A stretch of DNA of 64,000 bases from Epiperipatus broadwayi (taxonomy: Eukaryota; Onychophora; Udeonychophora; Euonychophora; Peripatidae). The DNA lies in NCBI GenBank assembly GCA_028023455.1, contig JAQFVV010000030.1:3860501-3924500 (forward strand), in the 5' to 3' direction. Within the stretch, counting starts at the first letter, position 1; every line of letters starts with the position of its first letter. A model generated the notes under the pieces. It was not told the DNA's origin. It saw only the letters and a list, made by a program, of their open reading frames with translations, and did no database searches. A program made the position numbers and the translations under genes. Positions 1 through 13,252 of the stretch are shown piece by piece.

Positions 1-1725
1 TTAATTACTTTTAAATTTTATAATTCATGTCTTACAGTAGAAGAATCCTGGTTCCTGGAGCCAATTCCAGTGACGTCTCTATTTGAAGACCGGTCTATTG
101 TTCTAGAGGTGGCCTTAGCTGGTTCAATCCTGGTACTATTTGATTGCAGAACCCACATGATTCAGGGTCTGCAATAGTACCATTCATAATTCGTCAGTCA
201 TTTCATTTGAAAATAAAAGAGAGAGTGACAATTGCATCTTATATGCCTTTCAAAAAAATCAAGCTGGAACTGTCCTTAATTTCAATATTTTTCCTTTTAT
301 ACACATCGTCCAGATTCACTGAACAATCAATCATTTTCATTAGGGTCTGAGCATTTGTTTCTGCTTCTATTGAACATTCTGCTTTCAGAGCTGGAAACAA
401 TCTTTAATTTTTATCTATATCTTTCATCTGACTTTTTAATTATATAAGATCCCCAAGGGCTAGTTTGTTTTTCGATAATTAATAACACAATCATTTTTAT
501 TTTGAGATTTCAGGAATTAATTAATACCTGTTTCTATTTTACTTACGTTACTTTTTTACTAAAATATTTTATATTTAAATCTTTTATCTTTTTTTTTATA
601 TAAAAAGTATGTTCAAATACTTTTCTTTTATTTAAAAAAAATATTTTTAAAGTTTTGCATCTGTCTGTGTGATATATTTATATTATATATACACGTTTAA
701 CAACTCTTTAATTTTGTAGCTTTTAGTTTTTATTTACAAAGTTTTTATTTTAATCTTAAATTAATGTAACGGCATATATCGTTACAATATATATATATAG
801 AAAGTTCATCTGCTTATGATTTTTAGTATATATATTATGTCTATGTGACCCATAAAAATCTTCATATCAACATATATATATATATTAAATTGCCACAAAT
901 GTTAAGAAACTTTGAGCTATACCTTCTGTGAAATAAACATTTAGAGCCCAAATCTCAAAACAACTAAATTTATATATATATATCACTTTTTGGTAGTTGT
1001 GAGAAAAATGTTTGTTTGCCACAAGATTTGCAATATTGGCTCCATATTTGACATGTTGTTTTTCAAATTATATTGTTAGTTATTTAATCTCAATTACAAA
1101 GTAAGTTATACAAATGGGAAGTAAATACTACAAATCTTTTAAAATATATTTATTGTTAATCCCAAACGAGAGACCATTGTGTTTGAAAGCTATTTTTAAG
1201 GAGCTGTTCCAAAGTAGTTCTGCAAGTTTAATCTGATTGGAAATTGTCACATTTATTATTTTATGAATATTTTTGCAAGTGAATGGGTCTTTAATCCAGC
1301 CAGTTACATATAGATTCAAAATTATTCAAAACACTTATTGCATATATATATATACTTTTAATCATGGCTTAATATTTTATCCTCAATTTCATTCCATGCA
1401 CACTGAAATTTGTTTAAGAAAAATTATCAGTTAAATATGCAACTTTAACTAGCTAAAAGAAATCATTAAAAAAGTTCTTTCAATTGAAAGTTTTTCCACC
1501 CATTAAAAATAGTCATTTCTTTTCAAAGTTTCAAAGTTCAATTGAAGATCTTTACCCAGACAATCAATGAACTTAAGTATGTAGAATTTTTATGATGACT
1601 TCCCATTTTATCACATAAAACATTAAAATTTAATTGTTTAATTGAAGAGTCTTAATAAAAATTTTCAGGAATATAACTTTAAGGTGTTTTTTAACTTCTT
1701 AACATTTTTTCTGAGAATGTTTCAC
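1..1725. other. Unassigned AT-rich DNA
   Basis: No gene is supported. The first 200 bases are less AT-rich and contain a small imperfect hairpin, with arms at about 131-153 and 165-182 that share TGGTACTAT and the reverse complement of AGGGTCTGCA. The rest is AT-rich with short TA runs. The few short open frames have biased, low-complexity composition and no recognisable domain. Confidence 0.6.
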
Positions 1726-1954
1726 ATCGGATATAACAAAATCTTAATACAAGCTGAGCTTTGATTGTATATATGTGTGAAGATGATAATTGGGACCAAC
1801 TGATGAGTGCTGGTTTAGCATGAAATACATATATTGGTGATTATTTATCTTTTCGACATGTGTGTGATAAGTGTACTAATGGTATGAGATAGCATGGATG
1901 GTTGAGGGTCATGTGAAATTCTGAGTTCAAACTCCCTATATATCGGATATAACA
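1726..1954 (+). mobile_element. Family A hammerhead repeat, truncated copy 1 with 13-bp target duplication
   Basis: This is a short copy of the dispersed family A repeat in ribozyme-sense orientation. It runs from the ATCTTAATACAAGCTGAG block, through the hammerhead, to the GAGTTCAAACTCCCTATAT block. It lies between exact 13-bp direct repeats ATCGGATATAACA at 1726-1738 and 1942-1954, which I read as the target-site duplication, leaving an insert of 1739-1941. The 5' part present in longer copies is missing, so the copy is 5'-truncated. There is no coding capacity. The family is recognised by internal comparison of the copies in this window. Confidence 0.8.
1786..1849 (+). ncRNA. Type I hammerhead ribozyme motif (family A, near intact)
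   Basis: The core CTGATGA is at 1800-1806 and GAAA at 1822-1825. Stem II pairs GTGCT with AGCAT around a GGTTT loop, with a G-U closing pair. Stem III is only three pairs (ATA with TAT) around a two-base loop. The predicted cleavage triplet is ATA, with the cut after 1833. Stem I pairs ACCAA (1795-1799) with TTGGT (1834-1838), then an internal loop, then ATAAT with ATTAT. All conserved catalytic positions (G5, G8, G12, A9, A13, A14) are present. Very short stem III is known for retroelement hammerheads, which often need a dimer to cleave well. Confidence 0.75.
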
Positions 1955-2976
1955 GTATATGCAGGTTATATATGATATTTAATTTTTAGTAAAATGAATC
2001 ATTTTGCTCATTACTTCAGTCACAATTGGAACCAATTTGTTCCAATACTAACACGTTTTGCTAAATCCAATACCTTATTTGTTATAAAATTATATAACAA
2101 GTGAAAAGTATTTACCAGTAGTGAGTTTGAAGAAGTTCAAGCCATTAAATTGACATTACTGTAAAGATTCTGCTTTCATAAAGTTATAATAAGAAATGCC
2201 TGTTCAGCCATTTTTAATATTGCTCACATTTCTGTGATTAATGTCTTATGATTCTATCACATGATTCCATCTTACACATTAATGTTACTAATGCTTCCAT
2301 TAGCTGTGGTGAAAGAATAAAAGTCTGCTGCTGAAACATTTCTGTGATTCAGATAGTGTGTGATAATAGTATTAAATTTAAATATTTCACGGTTTTATTC
2401 TAATCATTTGCATAATTATTATTTTAGTAGGAGATAGACATAAATTCTCTACAGTTGTGTGAGGTTTTCCTGATTTAGTTAAAAAGAGAAACACCTAGTA
2501 TGATATGAGTACAGCCTGTTTAGTATTGCTATCAGTGATAATTATTCTATTACCTTTTGATTCACTTATAATTCTTTCAATTTCATTTGAAATACTTTCA
2601 TTGATTTGATGGCATATTGTTTAAGCTTTGTATTCAGATAATATAAAAGTTTGCTAGATTTTTTGGCTTCATTTGAGATGTCATATATTGCATAAAGGTT
2701 TTCTTATCAACACGATAACTTGTAAATTCATGATATAGGTACTCTATGAAATATTTGAGCATTGTTTGCATTGGTATCTTTTTTATTGTTTTTAAGGTTT
2801 GTATTTCATCTGTTCACTCTGAAAATATTTCCACTTTTGTAATTTATCAATATATTGCAGTTCATTAAACAATGATTCATTTTCTGAAATGTAAAGCTTG
2901 CGCAAATATCAATAAAAATCATATACTCTTAAAAATAAAATCATTTAGCATACCTGTCTCATATCCAACATATAGG

Positions 2977-2978
<2 letters not shown>

Positions 2979-3015
<37 letters not shown>
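2979..3015. repeat. (TA)n microsatellite
   Basis: An uninterrupted alternating TA run inside the terminal block of the family A copy. The second terminal block of the same copy has only a short TATATATA, so the tract probably expanded after insertion. Confidence 0.9.
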
Positions 3016-3018
<3 letters not shown>

Positions 3019-3133
3019 GTACAATCAATGTAATATATATAGGGTTCCTTGAGTTCAGACTGTCATATGACCCTAACCTCTCCACACTATCTCATACCAC
3101 TGATACACTTGACCATATAATGTCTAAAAGATA

Positions 3134-3194
3134 AATAATCACCAATATACATATTTCGTGCTAAACCAGCACTCATCAGTTGGTCCAGATTATC
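3134..3194 (-). ncRNA. Type I hammerhead ribozyme, complete core
   Basis: Read on the minus strand. CTGATGA is the complement of 3173-3179 and GAAA of 3154-3157. Stem II is five perfect pairs, GTGCT with AGCAC, around GGTTT. Stem III is ATA with TAT around a two-base loop, and the cleavage triplet is ATA. Stem I pairs ACCAA with TTGGT perfectly, then has a three-base TGG bulge on the 5' strand, then GATAATC with GATTATT. A bulge in stem I facing loop II is the usual layout of natural type I hammerheads, where the two make a tertiary contact. Every conserved base is present, so this is the most likely active ribozyme in the window. Cleavage itself is inferred. Confidence 0.85.
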
Positions 3195-3513
3195 ATTTCT
3201 ACACATATATACAGTAAGTTCTCAGATTTATATTAGGATAGCCAATATTCATCCTTTAATGAACAGGCTTCAATCCACTCTACCCTCCAACTCTTCAGCT
3301 ATTCATCCTATTGAAAATCTGATGATGGAATCCAAGCCCACACTGATGCTGACTTTCTCATCACACCCAGGTTGTCATAAGTCACTCTGACCCCTCATGT
3401 ACAGAACATAATCCACTTAAGTACATATATGAGGACTGGGCAGACCTTGAAGCTACTATTTAATATCTAACATGCAGGCTATATATAAACCTGTACAATC
3501 AATGTAATGTGCC

Positions 3514-4437
3514 TGTTTCAGTTTTTCAGTAAAATTTTCATGAATAATAATAATTACCTTATAAGAGGGTGATAAAAAAATAAGCCCAGGGAAGAAATAA
3601 TGACAACCTCCATCACCCCAGAAGTCTCCCAGAAGTCTATAAAATCTATTCAAAAATTGAAATATTTTGATAAATATGAGTAAGACAAAATAAAAAATTA
3701 TTTTTATTTATTTGTCTTATATGCAAGAATGTGCCGTGCAAAAACTATTAGACTATAATATTACTAAAATGATACAAGATTATGTTATTCACGATAATAT
3801 TTATATATTAGATTTAACTTAATAAATTATTTTTAAATATTATTTTTTGACATTCTGATATTAAAATGTAGCATTGGTATTCACGCACATTACATAATCG
3901 CATATGTACAAACATTACGAAAATATGATTAAATGATCCAATTATAAAATTTAAAAGCAACTTAAGATTATGTATATTAAGGTCTTTTTCTGACAGCAGG
4001 TTGAAGTTTTTTAGGAAAAAGACAACTTTGCATAACTCTTGATTGTTAAGAGTTGTTCTTACTTATTATTCTCCTGGCATTATTATCAATCAACAAAGAA
4101 CTGGCGCTAAGCTTGTTTGGAGTATTTAATCATAGAACTTTTTTTAAGTAAAATGTTATTAATATATCAAAATAATTTTATGACCAAACTGGTGGGGAAA
4201 AAAAGATAATACACGCAAAAAACTTCCCCATAGGTTTATGCTGATAAATATATAAGTCGTCACTCACCCATTTGACTCCTTTTCAATGCTAATTACAGTA
4301 TTTAAATATATTTTTTAAGTGGGGTGGATTTATTTAAAGTATGTACTTATAACAGCTATGAAATAATATTCTAATAATATATATACGTATTTACATTAAA
4401 AAACGTCTAAATATTTTACCAATATGAAACCATTTAC
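3514..4437. other. Unassigned AT-rich DNA
   Basis: Between two family A insertions. I see no gene, tRNA or transposon end here, only AT-rich sequence with poly-A and poly-T runs. Confidence 0.55.
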
Positions 4438-5264
4438 AAAGAATATATGTAATATATAGGGGATTTGAACTCAGATTTTCACATGACCCTCAACCATGCC
4501 GCTGATATACTTGATCATACACATGTCGAAAAGATAATCACCAATATACGTATTTGGCACTCCTCAGTTGTTCTAGATTATCATCTCCACACATAAATGC
4601 AATCAAAGCTCAGCTTATATTAAAATAGCCACTCATACTTTAAAGGACAGGTTCCAAACTACTCCACTCCACAACTCTTCAGCCGTCCATTTTATTGAAA
4701 ATCTGATGATGTAATGCTCCAAGTCCACTTTGGTGCCAACCTTCTCATCCTGCCATGCCCATCCCTCATATATGTATGTAAATGGACTATGTCCTGTACG
4801 TGTATGTAAATGGATTATGTCCTGTACATGAGGAGTCAGAATGACTTGTGGTTAACATGGGTAGGATGAGAAGGGTGGCATTAAGGTGGATTTTGAGCAT
4901 TCCATCATTAGATTTTCAATTAAATGGACGGCTGAAAAGTTGTGGAGTGGAGTGATTTGAAGCCTGTTCATTAAAGTATAAAAATTGGCTATCTTAATAT
5001 AAGCTGAGCTTTGATTGTATAAATGTGTGGAGATGATAATCTGGACCAACTTACGAGTGGTGGTTTAGCATGAAGTATGTATATTGGTGATTATTTATCT
5101 TTTCAACATATGTGTGATCAAGTGTATCAGCAGTATGAGATAGCATGGATGGTTGAGGGTCATGTGAAAGTCTGAGTTCAAACTCCCTATACATTACATA
5201 TATAAATGCAGGTATGAGAAAACCTGTACTGTAGAAAAAATTCATATTCCAAAGAATATATGTA
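4438..5264. mobile_element. Palindromic family A element with 14-bp target duplication
   Basis: A minus-sense family A copy (about 4452-4780) is joined head to head to a plus-sense copy (about 4790-5250). The pair is bounded by exact 14-bp repeats AAAGAATATATGTA at 4438-4451 and 5251-5264, so the palindrome inserted as one unit. Near the junction, an ATGTAAATGGA-TATGTCCTGTAC block occurs twice. The minus-sense ribozyme (near 4540-4575) has lost its stem II loop and GAAA. The plus-sense one (near 5030-5095) has CTTACGA and GAAG, so the essential G5 is gone. Both are predicted dead. Confidence 0.75.
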
Positions 5265-6604
5265 TAAAACATAAAATAATAATACAATTTCATAATTCCT
5301 AAATATTTAGACTACTAAAAATGAATCGCATATCGTTTTAAGTGCACTTTTATTTATATACAAAGATTCTGAAACTATTTTTATAAATAAAATTAAAAAC
5401 CCACAAAAGTTGAAATCTCATTCTAATTATTGTTTGGGAAGACATTGAGGTTCCAGCACCAAAGTGACAGATTGAGCACATCCAAAGTAAGATTTTTCCC
5501 CCTTTTCTCAGTTGGATATCTAGCTATAAACTTTTGAGTTCATTCCCCACCATGATGCTAAACTGCACAACGCATTATCAAGTTTTATAGTCAAATATAA
5601 TTTTAGAAATAGCATCTTTACCAATTAGATGCTGATAATAAAGTGTGTTTTAGATTAGATTATTTCACATTGTTTATTTATATATAATATTTAGTGAATT
5701 AAATGTGAAGGTGTTTTAAGCTTCATGCTCTTAGTTCAGAATGCTTGAGTCTGGCTTATTTATATATAAATTTAAGCATAGAAGAAAGTGGGTCTCATCT
5801 TTTTCTTATAGTTCTGGCTTGTGTTTTAGAATTAAGAGTTCCATGTGCAGTCATTATTACATCTGATTGGCTGTCACATAAGCATGTTTAAAGCGCATCT
5901 TTCGAAGGTTTTAGCCTTTCACGTTATTACAATGTTATCTGCTTGTGCTTAATAAATTTGATATATTTACTTTTAAATTAATAAAAGCATTTCATAGTTG
6001 TTTACAAAAATGTTATACTTTTATATTAGTATTATGGTGATTTAGTGCTCACCAACATATTCTCTAAAAATAAAAAAAATTTGCGGGTTCTCTATATTCA
6101 AATCATTTTCATAGTTGATTAAAATCTTTGGTAATAAAAATGGAAAATAGTAAGTTTCTGAAATTTTTTTTTATTCTATTTTAGACCTATCTACTGTAAA
6201 CATGAGTAACTGATAAGCTCAGATGATACAGAGCTAAATATCCCAATTCCCAATCTAGTTTTTCTTTTTGTCTTTGTCGGTGAGGATTAGGATTTAACGT
6301 TTAAGTTAATGATTTCTGTATTTAATAGTCATCTTTTATTCCTTTATATTATTTAAGCTTCTAATCTTCATTGACAAACACCCAAAACCAGTCTGGAAAT
6401 AGAAATATTACAATACTATACCTTCTAGTATCTACCTAATAGCTCTAGAGTAGGATAAAAAGAACTATTGTAAGTATATACGCAGTACTTGAGAAAGTCA
6501 TGTAAAATAATGTTTATTTTGTACAGTTGATCTATTTCAGATATAATGTTTATATCATTCAAATAAATAACATCCTATTTTGATTAAAATAATACAAAAA
6601 TTGA
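5265..6604. other. Unassigned AT-rich DNA
   Basis: No gene or mobile element is recognised. A few less AT-rich patches occur (for example 5440-5580 and 5820-5900) but they have no open frame of note. Confidence 0.5.
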
Positions 6605-7450
6605 ATATTACACCTAGACCTCATTTAGCGATTGGCTACTTAGCGATATTTCCCAGTAGCGATCATCATCAATTTATACCCACTACTTTGATTTACAATT
6701 GATTATTCATTGTAACAATCGGGATTTTTTTTTTTTAATTTTTTGGGATGTCAGAGAATAGGTAGTTTTAAAGTCATTTACCCAAAAAACAATCTACTTA
6801 TAGCAAATATAAAATAGAAGAAAAATAAACTTAGCCTATGTTTTAGAAAATTAGTACAGTTAGATTTTTTTTTCTTTTAAAATAAGTTGATTTTTTTTTC
6901 TAAAGTTGACTGATTTACCACATGCATTAAGGGTTTTGTTACTCTGGTGTACAGTAATAAGTCTTTATGTTCAATTAAATAAGTTATAATTAAACATTGT
7001 TTTCTAATTTTAATAATTTTAAATAAGTAATAAACATAAATGGACAGCAATATGTACTGTAATACAATTTTTAAAAAAATACACTTCAGTATGTTTTTTT
7101 TTCATTACGATGAAAAACTTCTGCTGAAGAATATAAAAACTTAAATTCAAATTTAGTTTCACTTTCTCTTTCTTTTTTGCTGTACTATACTTTTTAAAGA
7201 GAGAAAATATGCATTTTTTTTTCCCTAATGATATAAAACTTTTATTTTTAGATACTGTACGGTTTACACATACACTGCATTCGATAAATAATTTTTTTAA
7301 TACGTACTTTATTCCCAAGTTAATGTAATTTTTTAGCTTTAGGAACCGATCAATTTTTTTCCTATAGACCCCCATTATAAATAAGTATTCTGTATACGAT
7401 ATTCTTGCTTAACGATGAGTTTTGGAGGACCAATTACCATCACTAAGAGG
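6605..7450. mobile_element. Decayed pogo/Tigger-like MITE (tentative)
   Basis: The left edge carries CCTCATTTAGCGATTGG with further TTAGCGAT and AGTAGCGATCATCATC motifs. The right edge carries the inverted counterpart, CCAATTACCATCACTAAGA, followed by GGGG. Such terminal inverted repeats built around TTAGCGAT are typical of pogo/Tigger-type mariner relatives. The interior is AT-rich and encodes nothing recognisable; the 118-codon minus-strand frame at 7019-7375 is lysine-rich and low complexity. The ends are diverged and I could not fix an exact TA duplication. Confidence 0.4.
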
Positions 7451-9596
7451 GGTAAAGATGTGATAATAATTTAATTGCATTTTTTAAAAAAATGTATTCA
7501 CTGATTACACAAATTTATTTATAAGTATACAATGGGACCATGAATTATGTTGTATCCAATTATATGACTTCAATTATAATATAAACAAACAAAAATGTAA
7601 ATAAACAAACAAAAAAACCATTAAATGTCACAAAATTTATGATATTCGAGTCGTTATGTTTTTCCAAGTGCTATATATGATCACATTTGGAAAAAAAAAG
7701 TTAAGTTTGTAAATAAGTACAATATATCAGTAGCCATACGCAATCATGTTTATTAATAGAATTTCTTTGGTTTATGTTGAAAGAATATGCATTTTATTCT
7801 TCCTTTATTATCTTATTTAAATTTGATGTGCAGTGTTGCACACAATAAATTATTTTTTGAATTATAATGCTAAAAGTATTAAAAATTTTACTAAAATGTC
7901 CTCTAGACATCCCAATTTTTTGATAATAAGACCACGTTTATGATTCTATAAAAAGGAGTTATTGAGATATATATTGTGGCCTTCAGCTTTTCCCTTAAAG
8001 CTGAATCTCCAGTTTTATAGTAGCTTAGTAATTAAAAAATTTTCAATAGTTTAATTTTTCTGAAAGCAAACTTTGTTGCTAATTAATAATTTATTATTTG
8101 TGTATCTCATTAGCCAATTTAAAAGAACTTTCATATTTTTTATAATTCAAAAATGCTTTTAAAAGTCAGTTTATAATATTTAAATCCCTTAAATAGCTCT
8201 TATATACTTTTTAAATGCTTAATCTTAAAGTTATTACTAATGTAAAGTACTAGTCAGTTTAATTTTAAAATACTGAAATTAAAAACCAGCTTAGTTTAGT
8301 TATCAGACTTTATTAAAAGTTAATACTAGTATAAAACTTTAAAGCCAGGTTCAAATCATTAAGACTAGGTTGCAAATGTTTAAATTACTTGTACATTATT
8401 TGATTTTAATTGTAATAAGATAGTTTGATAATCTCTAATTTATTTGATTTAAGGAGATAAATAATTTTTAAAGTCAAGAATTATTTTTTTTACAATTAAG
8501 CTCAATCTTTAGTTAAAGATTAATGTAATATGTGTGAGGATACATGCATGTTATAGCTATTGATTCAATGTTTAAGTTATTCTTAAATATTTTTATTTTA
8601 TAAAAGATATAATTAAAAATATTCTGGGACCTTAAATGACTTAAATAAATAAAAAAAAATGATTTAAAAAATATTATAAGATAATAGTTTGATAAAATAA
8701 TGTAACTTTTATTATATAATACTTTTCATTTATTGTAATACATTTCAATTTTTTGCTAAAAGTTTTAAAAAATGTTTATTTAAAGGTGATGTAATAATTA
8801 ATTAGCTGTGACTTCTAATCAACATAGGTCAATTGAGAGTAATTAAGTGTCAAATTTATTCATCAAAAATTAATCATATGACTAATATTATAAATAAAGC
8901 TGGTGAACATACCTGCACACATTTGCTTACATATTTTCTTGTAGAAACAATCAACTAATTTTTATTTTGAATAAGTTGTAATTATTTTTAATTGTTTTTA
9001 TTTTGTTTTAATATTTTAAAAGAATGAAATGCTAAATTAATCATCATCATCCAGACTCCAAACTTCCCAGTGCTTGAAATTATATTACAGAATTTGCATT
9101 ATGGGAAATTCAACAGAAAACTCAACAGAAATTAAATCATTTTTGTTAAAATTAAGTATTTTAATAAATTTTAGGAAAAGTATTATTATCATTTCTATTA
9201 TATACATTTTTTTATTAATACTGGTTTCCATACTATAAGTAGATGATATTAAAAAATTACGTTTCTAAGACATGCTGAAAGCATTGAGATCACTAAAAAC
9301 TTTACACTATTTTAACTATTCTTTAAGCAACTTTTATTTAAAGAACATTTTTAATTTTTTATGTATTAAAAAGGTTTGTTTTGGAGCAATTTCATTTTAA
9401 ATGAGAAGACTTTAAAGTCAAATTACAGAATCTGACTCATAATTATGAAATATTTTATAAATGCCTTACTTAATAAGGAAATAATTAATTTATTCAATTT
9501 TTTACATGCATTAGTTTTTATTATAAAACTGTATTACTTGGACACTTATACATATTTTTTAAAAAAGCATTATGAATGAATGACTTTAAATTGATA
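7451..9596. other. Unassigned very AT-rich DNA
   Basis: Long AT-rich stretch with poly-A and poly-T runs. No coding region, tRNA or mobile-element end was recognised on either strand. Confidence 0.55.
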
Positions 9597-9890
9597 TAAC
9601 ATGCATTGTTCTTCAAGAAGTATAATAACTACTCTTTCTTATTGTATTGCCAAATGTATACCATATAATACTAAATTATCCAAGCACTTTTACCTCTGTT
9701 ACACATTGCTCTATTTATCACCCTTTATTAAAATTTAAATTTACCATTGAAGTTAGAAGATATAAAAGTTCTGAAGAAGATTTCTGGGGCTTGAAACTGT
9801 AAACTGTAAGAAAGGGTGGTAAATAAATCATTGTGTAACAGTGGTAAAAGTGCTTGGATAATTTAATACTATATGGTAACATGCATTGTT
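9597..9890. mobile_element. Palindromic family C element with 13-14-bp target duplication
   Basis: Direct repeats TAACATGCATTGTT at 9597-9610 and 9877-9890 flank an inverted structure. The left arm (about 9655-9735) is the reverse complement of the right arm (about 9815-9875), both containing the block AAATTATCCAAGCACTTTTAC or its complement. Between them lies a plus-strand hammerhead-like motif (see 9752-9810). A related copy lies at 46709-46845. Confidence 0.7.
9752..9810 (+). ncRNA. Degenerate hammerhead-like motif (family C)
   Basis: CTGAAGA (9771-9777; position 7 may be any base) is followed by one extra A, a poorly paired stem II region, and GAAAC (9793-9797), then a GTA that fits an NUH triplet. 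The sister copy at 46730 shows that stem II was originally six perfect pairs. The extra A between the core and stem II is not standard, so activity is doubtful. The pattern fits PLE terminal-repeat ribozyme relics. Confidence 0.45.
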
Positions 9891-12800
9891 ATTATTATGA
9901 AATGTTTATTTAAAGGATAACATTCATTTATTAAAGAATAAAAATTATTTAAAAAGTTATTGTCTTTCAATTACAATTATTATTATTAACAGTGATGTGA
10001 AAATGATTTACTCATAAAATATTTTTTATTATGTCTATTCTAAGCAGAAACAATGGAATATATTTTTCCAACACATTTAAGTGAAAGTTTATTAAATTGT
10101 ACACATTTTCCAGAAATTTGTTATTATAATATGTACCTTTAAATGTGATATATTCCTGAAATATCCATGGAAAATTGTTTTTGAATTTATTATTTCCATT
10201 TTTAAAATTATTGCTCTTCATCAACAGTCTGAATTAATTATACTTCATATAATTAAAATGTGAATGCTCCTGGATTATTAGCATGAAAGTTTATCTCTGA
10301 ATTTATTCTTTTCTATTTATTCTAAAACCTTTGCTCTTCTCTATTATTCTTATTAGAATTATGCTTCGTTACCAAGTGTGACTTTTGAGAAAAATATGAG
10401 TTTAATATGACATTCTATTAAAATATAGGATCTGTTATACTTGTTTTTTGTTCATGAACTATATTTCATAGACTTGAATGGTCATATGTACCTTTTTTAA
10501 TGTCATTAAAGATTTTTGCTTAGTGGATGACTAAAGAGAGGTTGAAAATCTGAGTTTAAATTCCCTCTAATTACATCTCATTTAAAAGTATATATACTAT
10601 ACTTATATTTAAATATTAATCTTATTTTATGAAATATTGTGTAAGTTAAATACATTAAATTACAATATCCTGGAAATCTGGAAGATATTTTAGAACTATT
10701 TTGGTGACTGTATCCTGTCAAATGAAAGGAATGCCAAGATGAAAGACTTTTTTATTTTTTTGGTAAAAGAGTATATTTAGTAAGCTTAAATATTCATGAT
10801 ATTGTAAAACCCTGTTCTTTATTATTATTTTGTGCATTTTATTTGATATAATTTTTGTCATTTATGAAATATATTTATCATAAGTTCTCAGAATATTGAT
10901 ATCATGATAATGCTATATTTTAAATGTGCTATATTTGTCCTTATTATAAAGTTTGTTATTTTTGAATGTATATGCAAATTCTGACAGAAGTAAAAGCTGG
11001 TGTATATTTTTATTGTTTATTTTTATGCCATAATTTTTTTATTAAGTTATGTTTATAACTAATTATTAGGTTATCTGCTTTACACATCAGATAGTTGTTA
11101 TTTTTAAAAGAGAGAATATTGCATTAGTCTCTTTCTTATATTGTTATATTTTCTTGTGAATTATAAAATTAATTTATTCTATGCAAAAGCATATAATGCT
11201 TTATTAAGTCAAATCCCTTTATTATTGTTGTTTTTCTTTGATGGTTCATTCTCATTATCTTATGACTAGTGATAAAGTCCTAGTTTATTTATTGCCCTCA
11301 GATGTAGGTGCTTTTCTTTGAGTTCATGCCATCATTTATTTTGCCTTTGCCTTATTATCCCAAATATGGATTTATTTGTGATGTATTTTGGTATAAAGCC
11401 ATGAGTAATGTACTACCATTACTTTATCCTGCCAATTGATATATTTTTGTAGGTACTGAGGAATTTCATCCTTACCTTCAGTCACACTCTTAGTTTAGCA
11501 GAGTATAGTTTGTTTGTCTTGATGTGTAGGTGTTGTAGCTGTGCCTTATCGGCACTTCAAGATCTAAATCCAATAAATATTTAATATTAAGATTTTAAAA
11601 CTTTATATATGGCTTCAGTAAAGAATATACATCTTCTTTAGCATTCATCTCACCATATAGATTGGTAAGTTATATTTTTATAAGAGTATGAAATACATTT
11701 AGTTGGAACTTTATAATACAATGATTGTTTTGACAATTGAGAGAACTTATTTAAAATACCAATACTGTATAATGTTTATTAACCATCAAATATTATTTAT
11801 TTTCTATTTACTCATTTTAAAATGAAAGTTATAGTTTTTCTCCATATTATATTTTGTATATTATATCTTAAGAATTCATTTGGATAACACTATAAAATAG
11901 CAAGGCTGTTTGTCTTTTTGTTAAATGTTTAATCAAAGTTATTTTTATTATTAACTTAGTTTTCTTGACTGTTTTCATCATCTGTATACTTTTAGAAATC
12001 TAAATACCATAAATATTATCACACAATTATATTTTTGTCATGTACTGAGAGTACGTGAATACCAAGAACTTGACATGAGTATCACTTTATTAAAATTGTA
12101 TCTCTGATGTTAAGAAACATCTAAGAAAGAGGTTATTTTATTTATTAAAATAACTATAATTATTCATTCATATTAGATCATTTTAACCAATATCATTTAT
12201 CTAAAAGATCATTGTGCTTGTTTTAAAAATCACACTGAATTATTAAAGTAGCACTTTATTTTATTTAGAAGATTACTTTATTTATTATAAATTCAAATGA
12301 TAGAATTGTTTGGTTTTACTTTAGAAAATATCTAAGAAAATTTATTAGTGATATTTGCAAAGGCTATAAAATCCCTTATCTACTCATTTTATTCTGAATA
12401 CTATCCTGGGATACTGTTTTTATTCCAAATTAAAGGTTTTCTTATTTAGTTTAAATTTTAAAATTATTATTATTGTAATTTAGTGAGACATTATCTTAAG
12501 GATAAGAGTATGTCTCACTGCTTTGTTTACTAGGATCTCATTCTTTATTTAATAGTTTCAAATTAATAGGGATGAATAAAATTTGTATTTATTAAAATAT
12601 TAATTATGTGGACCCTGAGATATCCATTTTACATATAAGATTATTAGAGTAAATTATTTCCCTTAAGAACAAAATTATTTTTAAAGAAGTCGAGCAGATA
12701 TGCTTCCATTTAATAAAAAGAAATTTAATGATAAATCTGATCATGACATAAGATACTTATTATGGTTGTAAAATATATTGTACTTAGAAGATGTGATGTA

Positions 12801-13252
12801 AATAGAGAAATTAAAGTAATTTAGCCCTTTTAAGACATATGTTTTAAATATTAAGAACTACTTTATTTTAAAGAGTATGAAAAGTCTCTTAATTTGCTAA
12901 TATATTAACTTTATCTCAATAATGTTTATTTTTTATTTACCCTTATTGTTCTTATTATTGTGGATATGGTATTCACACTCTAAGCTTGGCCAATATTATT
13001 ATTATTTAGCCAATAGTGCTGCCTTCTTATTTTACTTTGGCTTTTGTAAGAGACTGTTTTTCCTTCATGGTCCTATCATCTTTAGATTAGACATATTATA
13101 TTACAATTGTGTATCAATTCATTATCATTAGCAGCTGGTGAGATTATTAGTTTCATCTTTTGTTGAGATTCATACCTCACTCTTGCATCTTCTCTTTTAG
13201 GTTACAATATATATATATATATGTTAATTCTAATATTTTCATGGATAAAAGA
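9891..13252. other. Unassigned AT-rich DNA
   Basis: More than 3 kb with no defensible feature. Short open frames at 10012-10224, 12922-13131 and 13160-13369 are AT-driven, lack recognisable motifs and look like chance frames. Confidence 0.5.

Larger units (their letters stand above)
2960..3513 (-). mobile_element. Family A hammerhead repeat copy 2, tandem-type ends
   Basis: A nearly complete unit with its ribozyme on the minus strand. The start (about 2961-3034) and the end (about 3461-3510) share the same block: an AACATATAGGTTATATA-like stretch followed by ACCTGTACAATCAATGTAAT. The locus is therefore about one full unit plus the beginning of a second, head to tail, with a period near 500 bp. 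A TA microsatellite lies in the first junction block. It contains the best-preserved hammerhead of the window. No protein is encoded. Confidence 0.8.

Noticed and set aside
4438-5264. Direct-repeat CRISPR-like array, because similar blocks recur
   Set aside because: The blocks are inverted copies of one retroelement with a target duplication, with no regular short spacers.
7019-7375. 118-codon minus-strand frame
   Set aside because: Lysine- and phenylalanine-rich product of poly-A/poly-T sequence inside a probable MITE.
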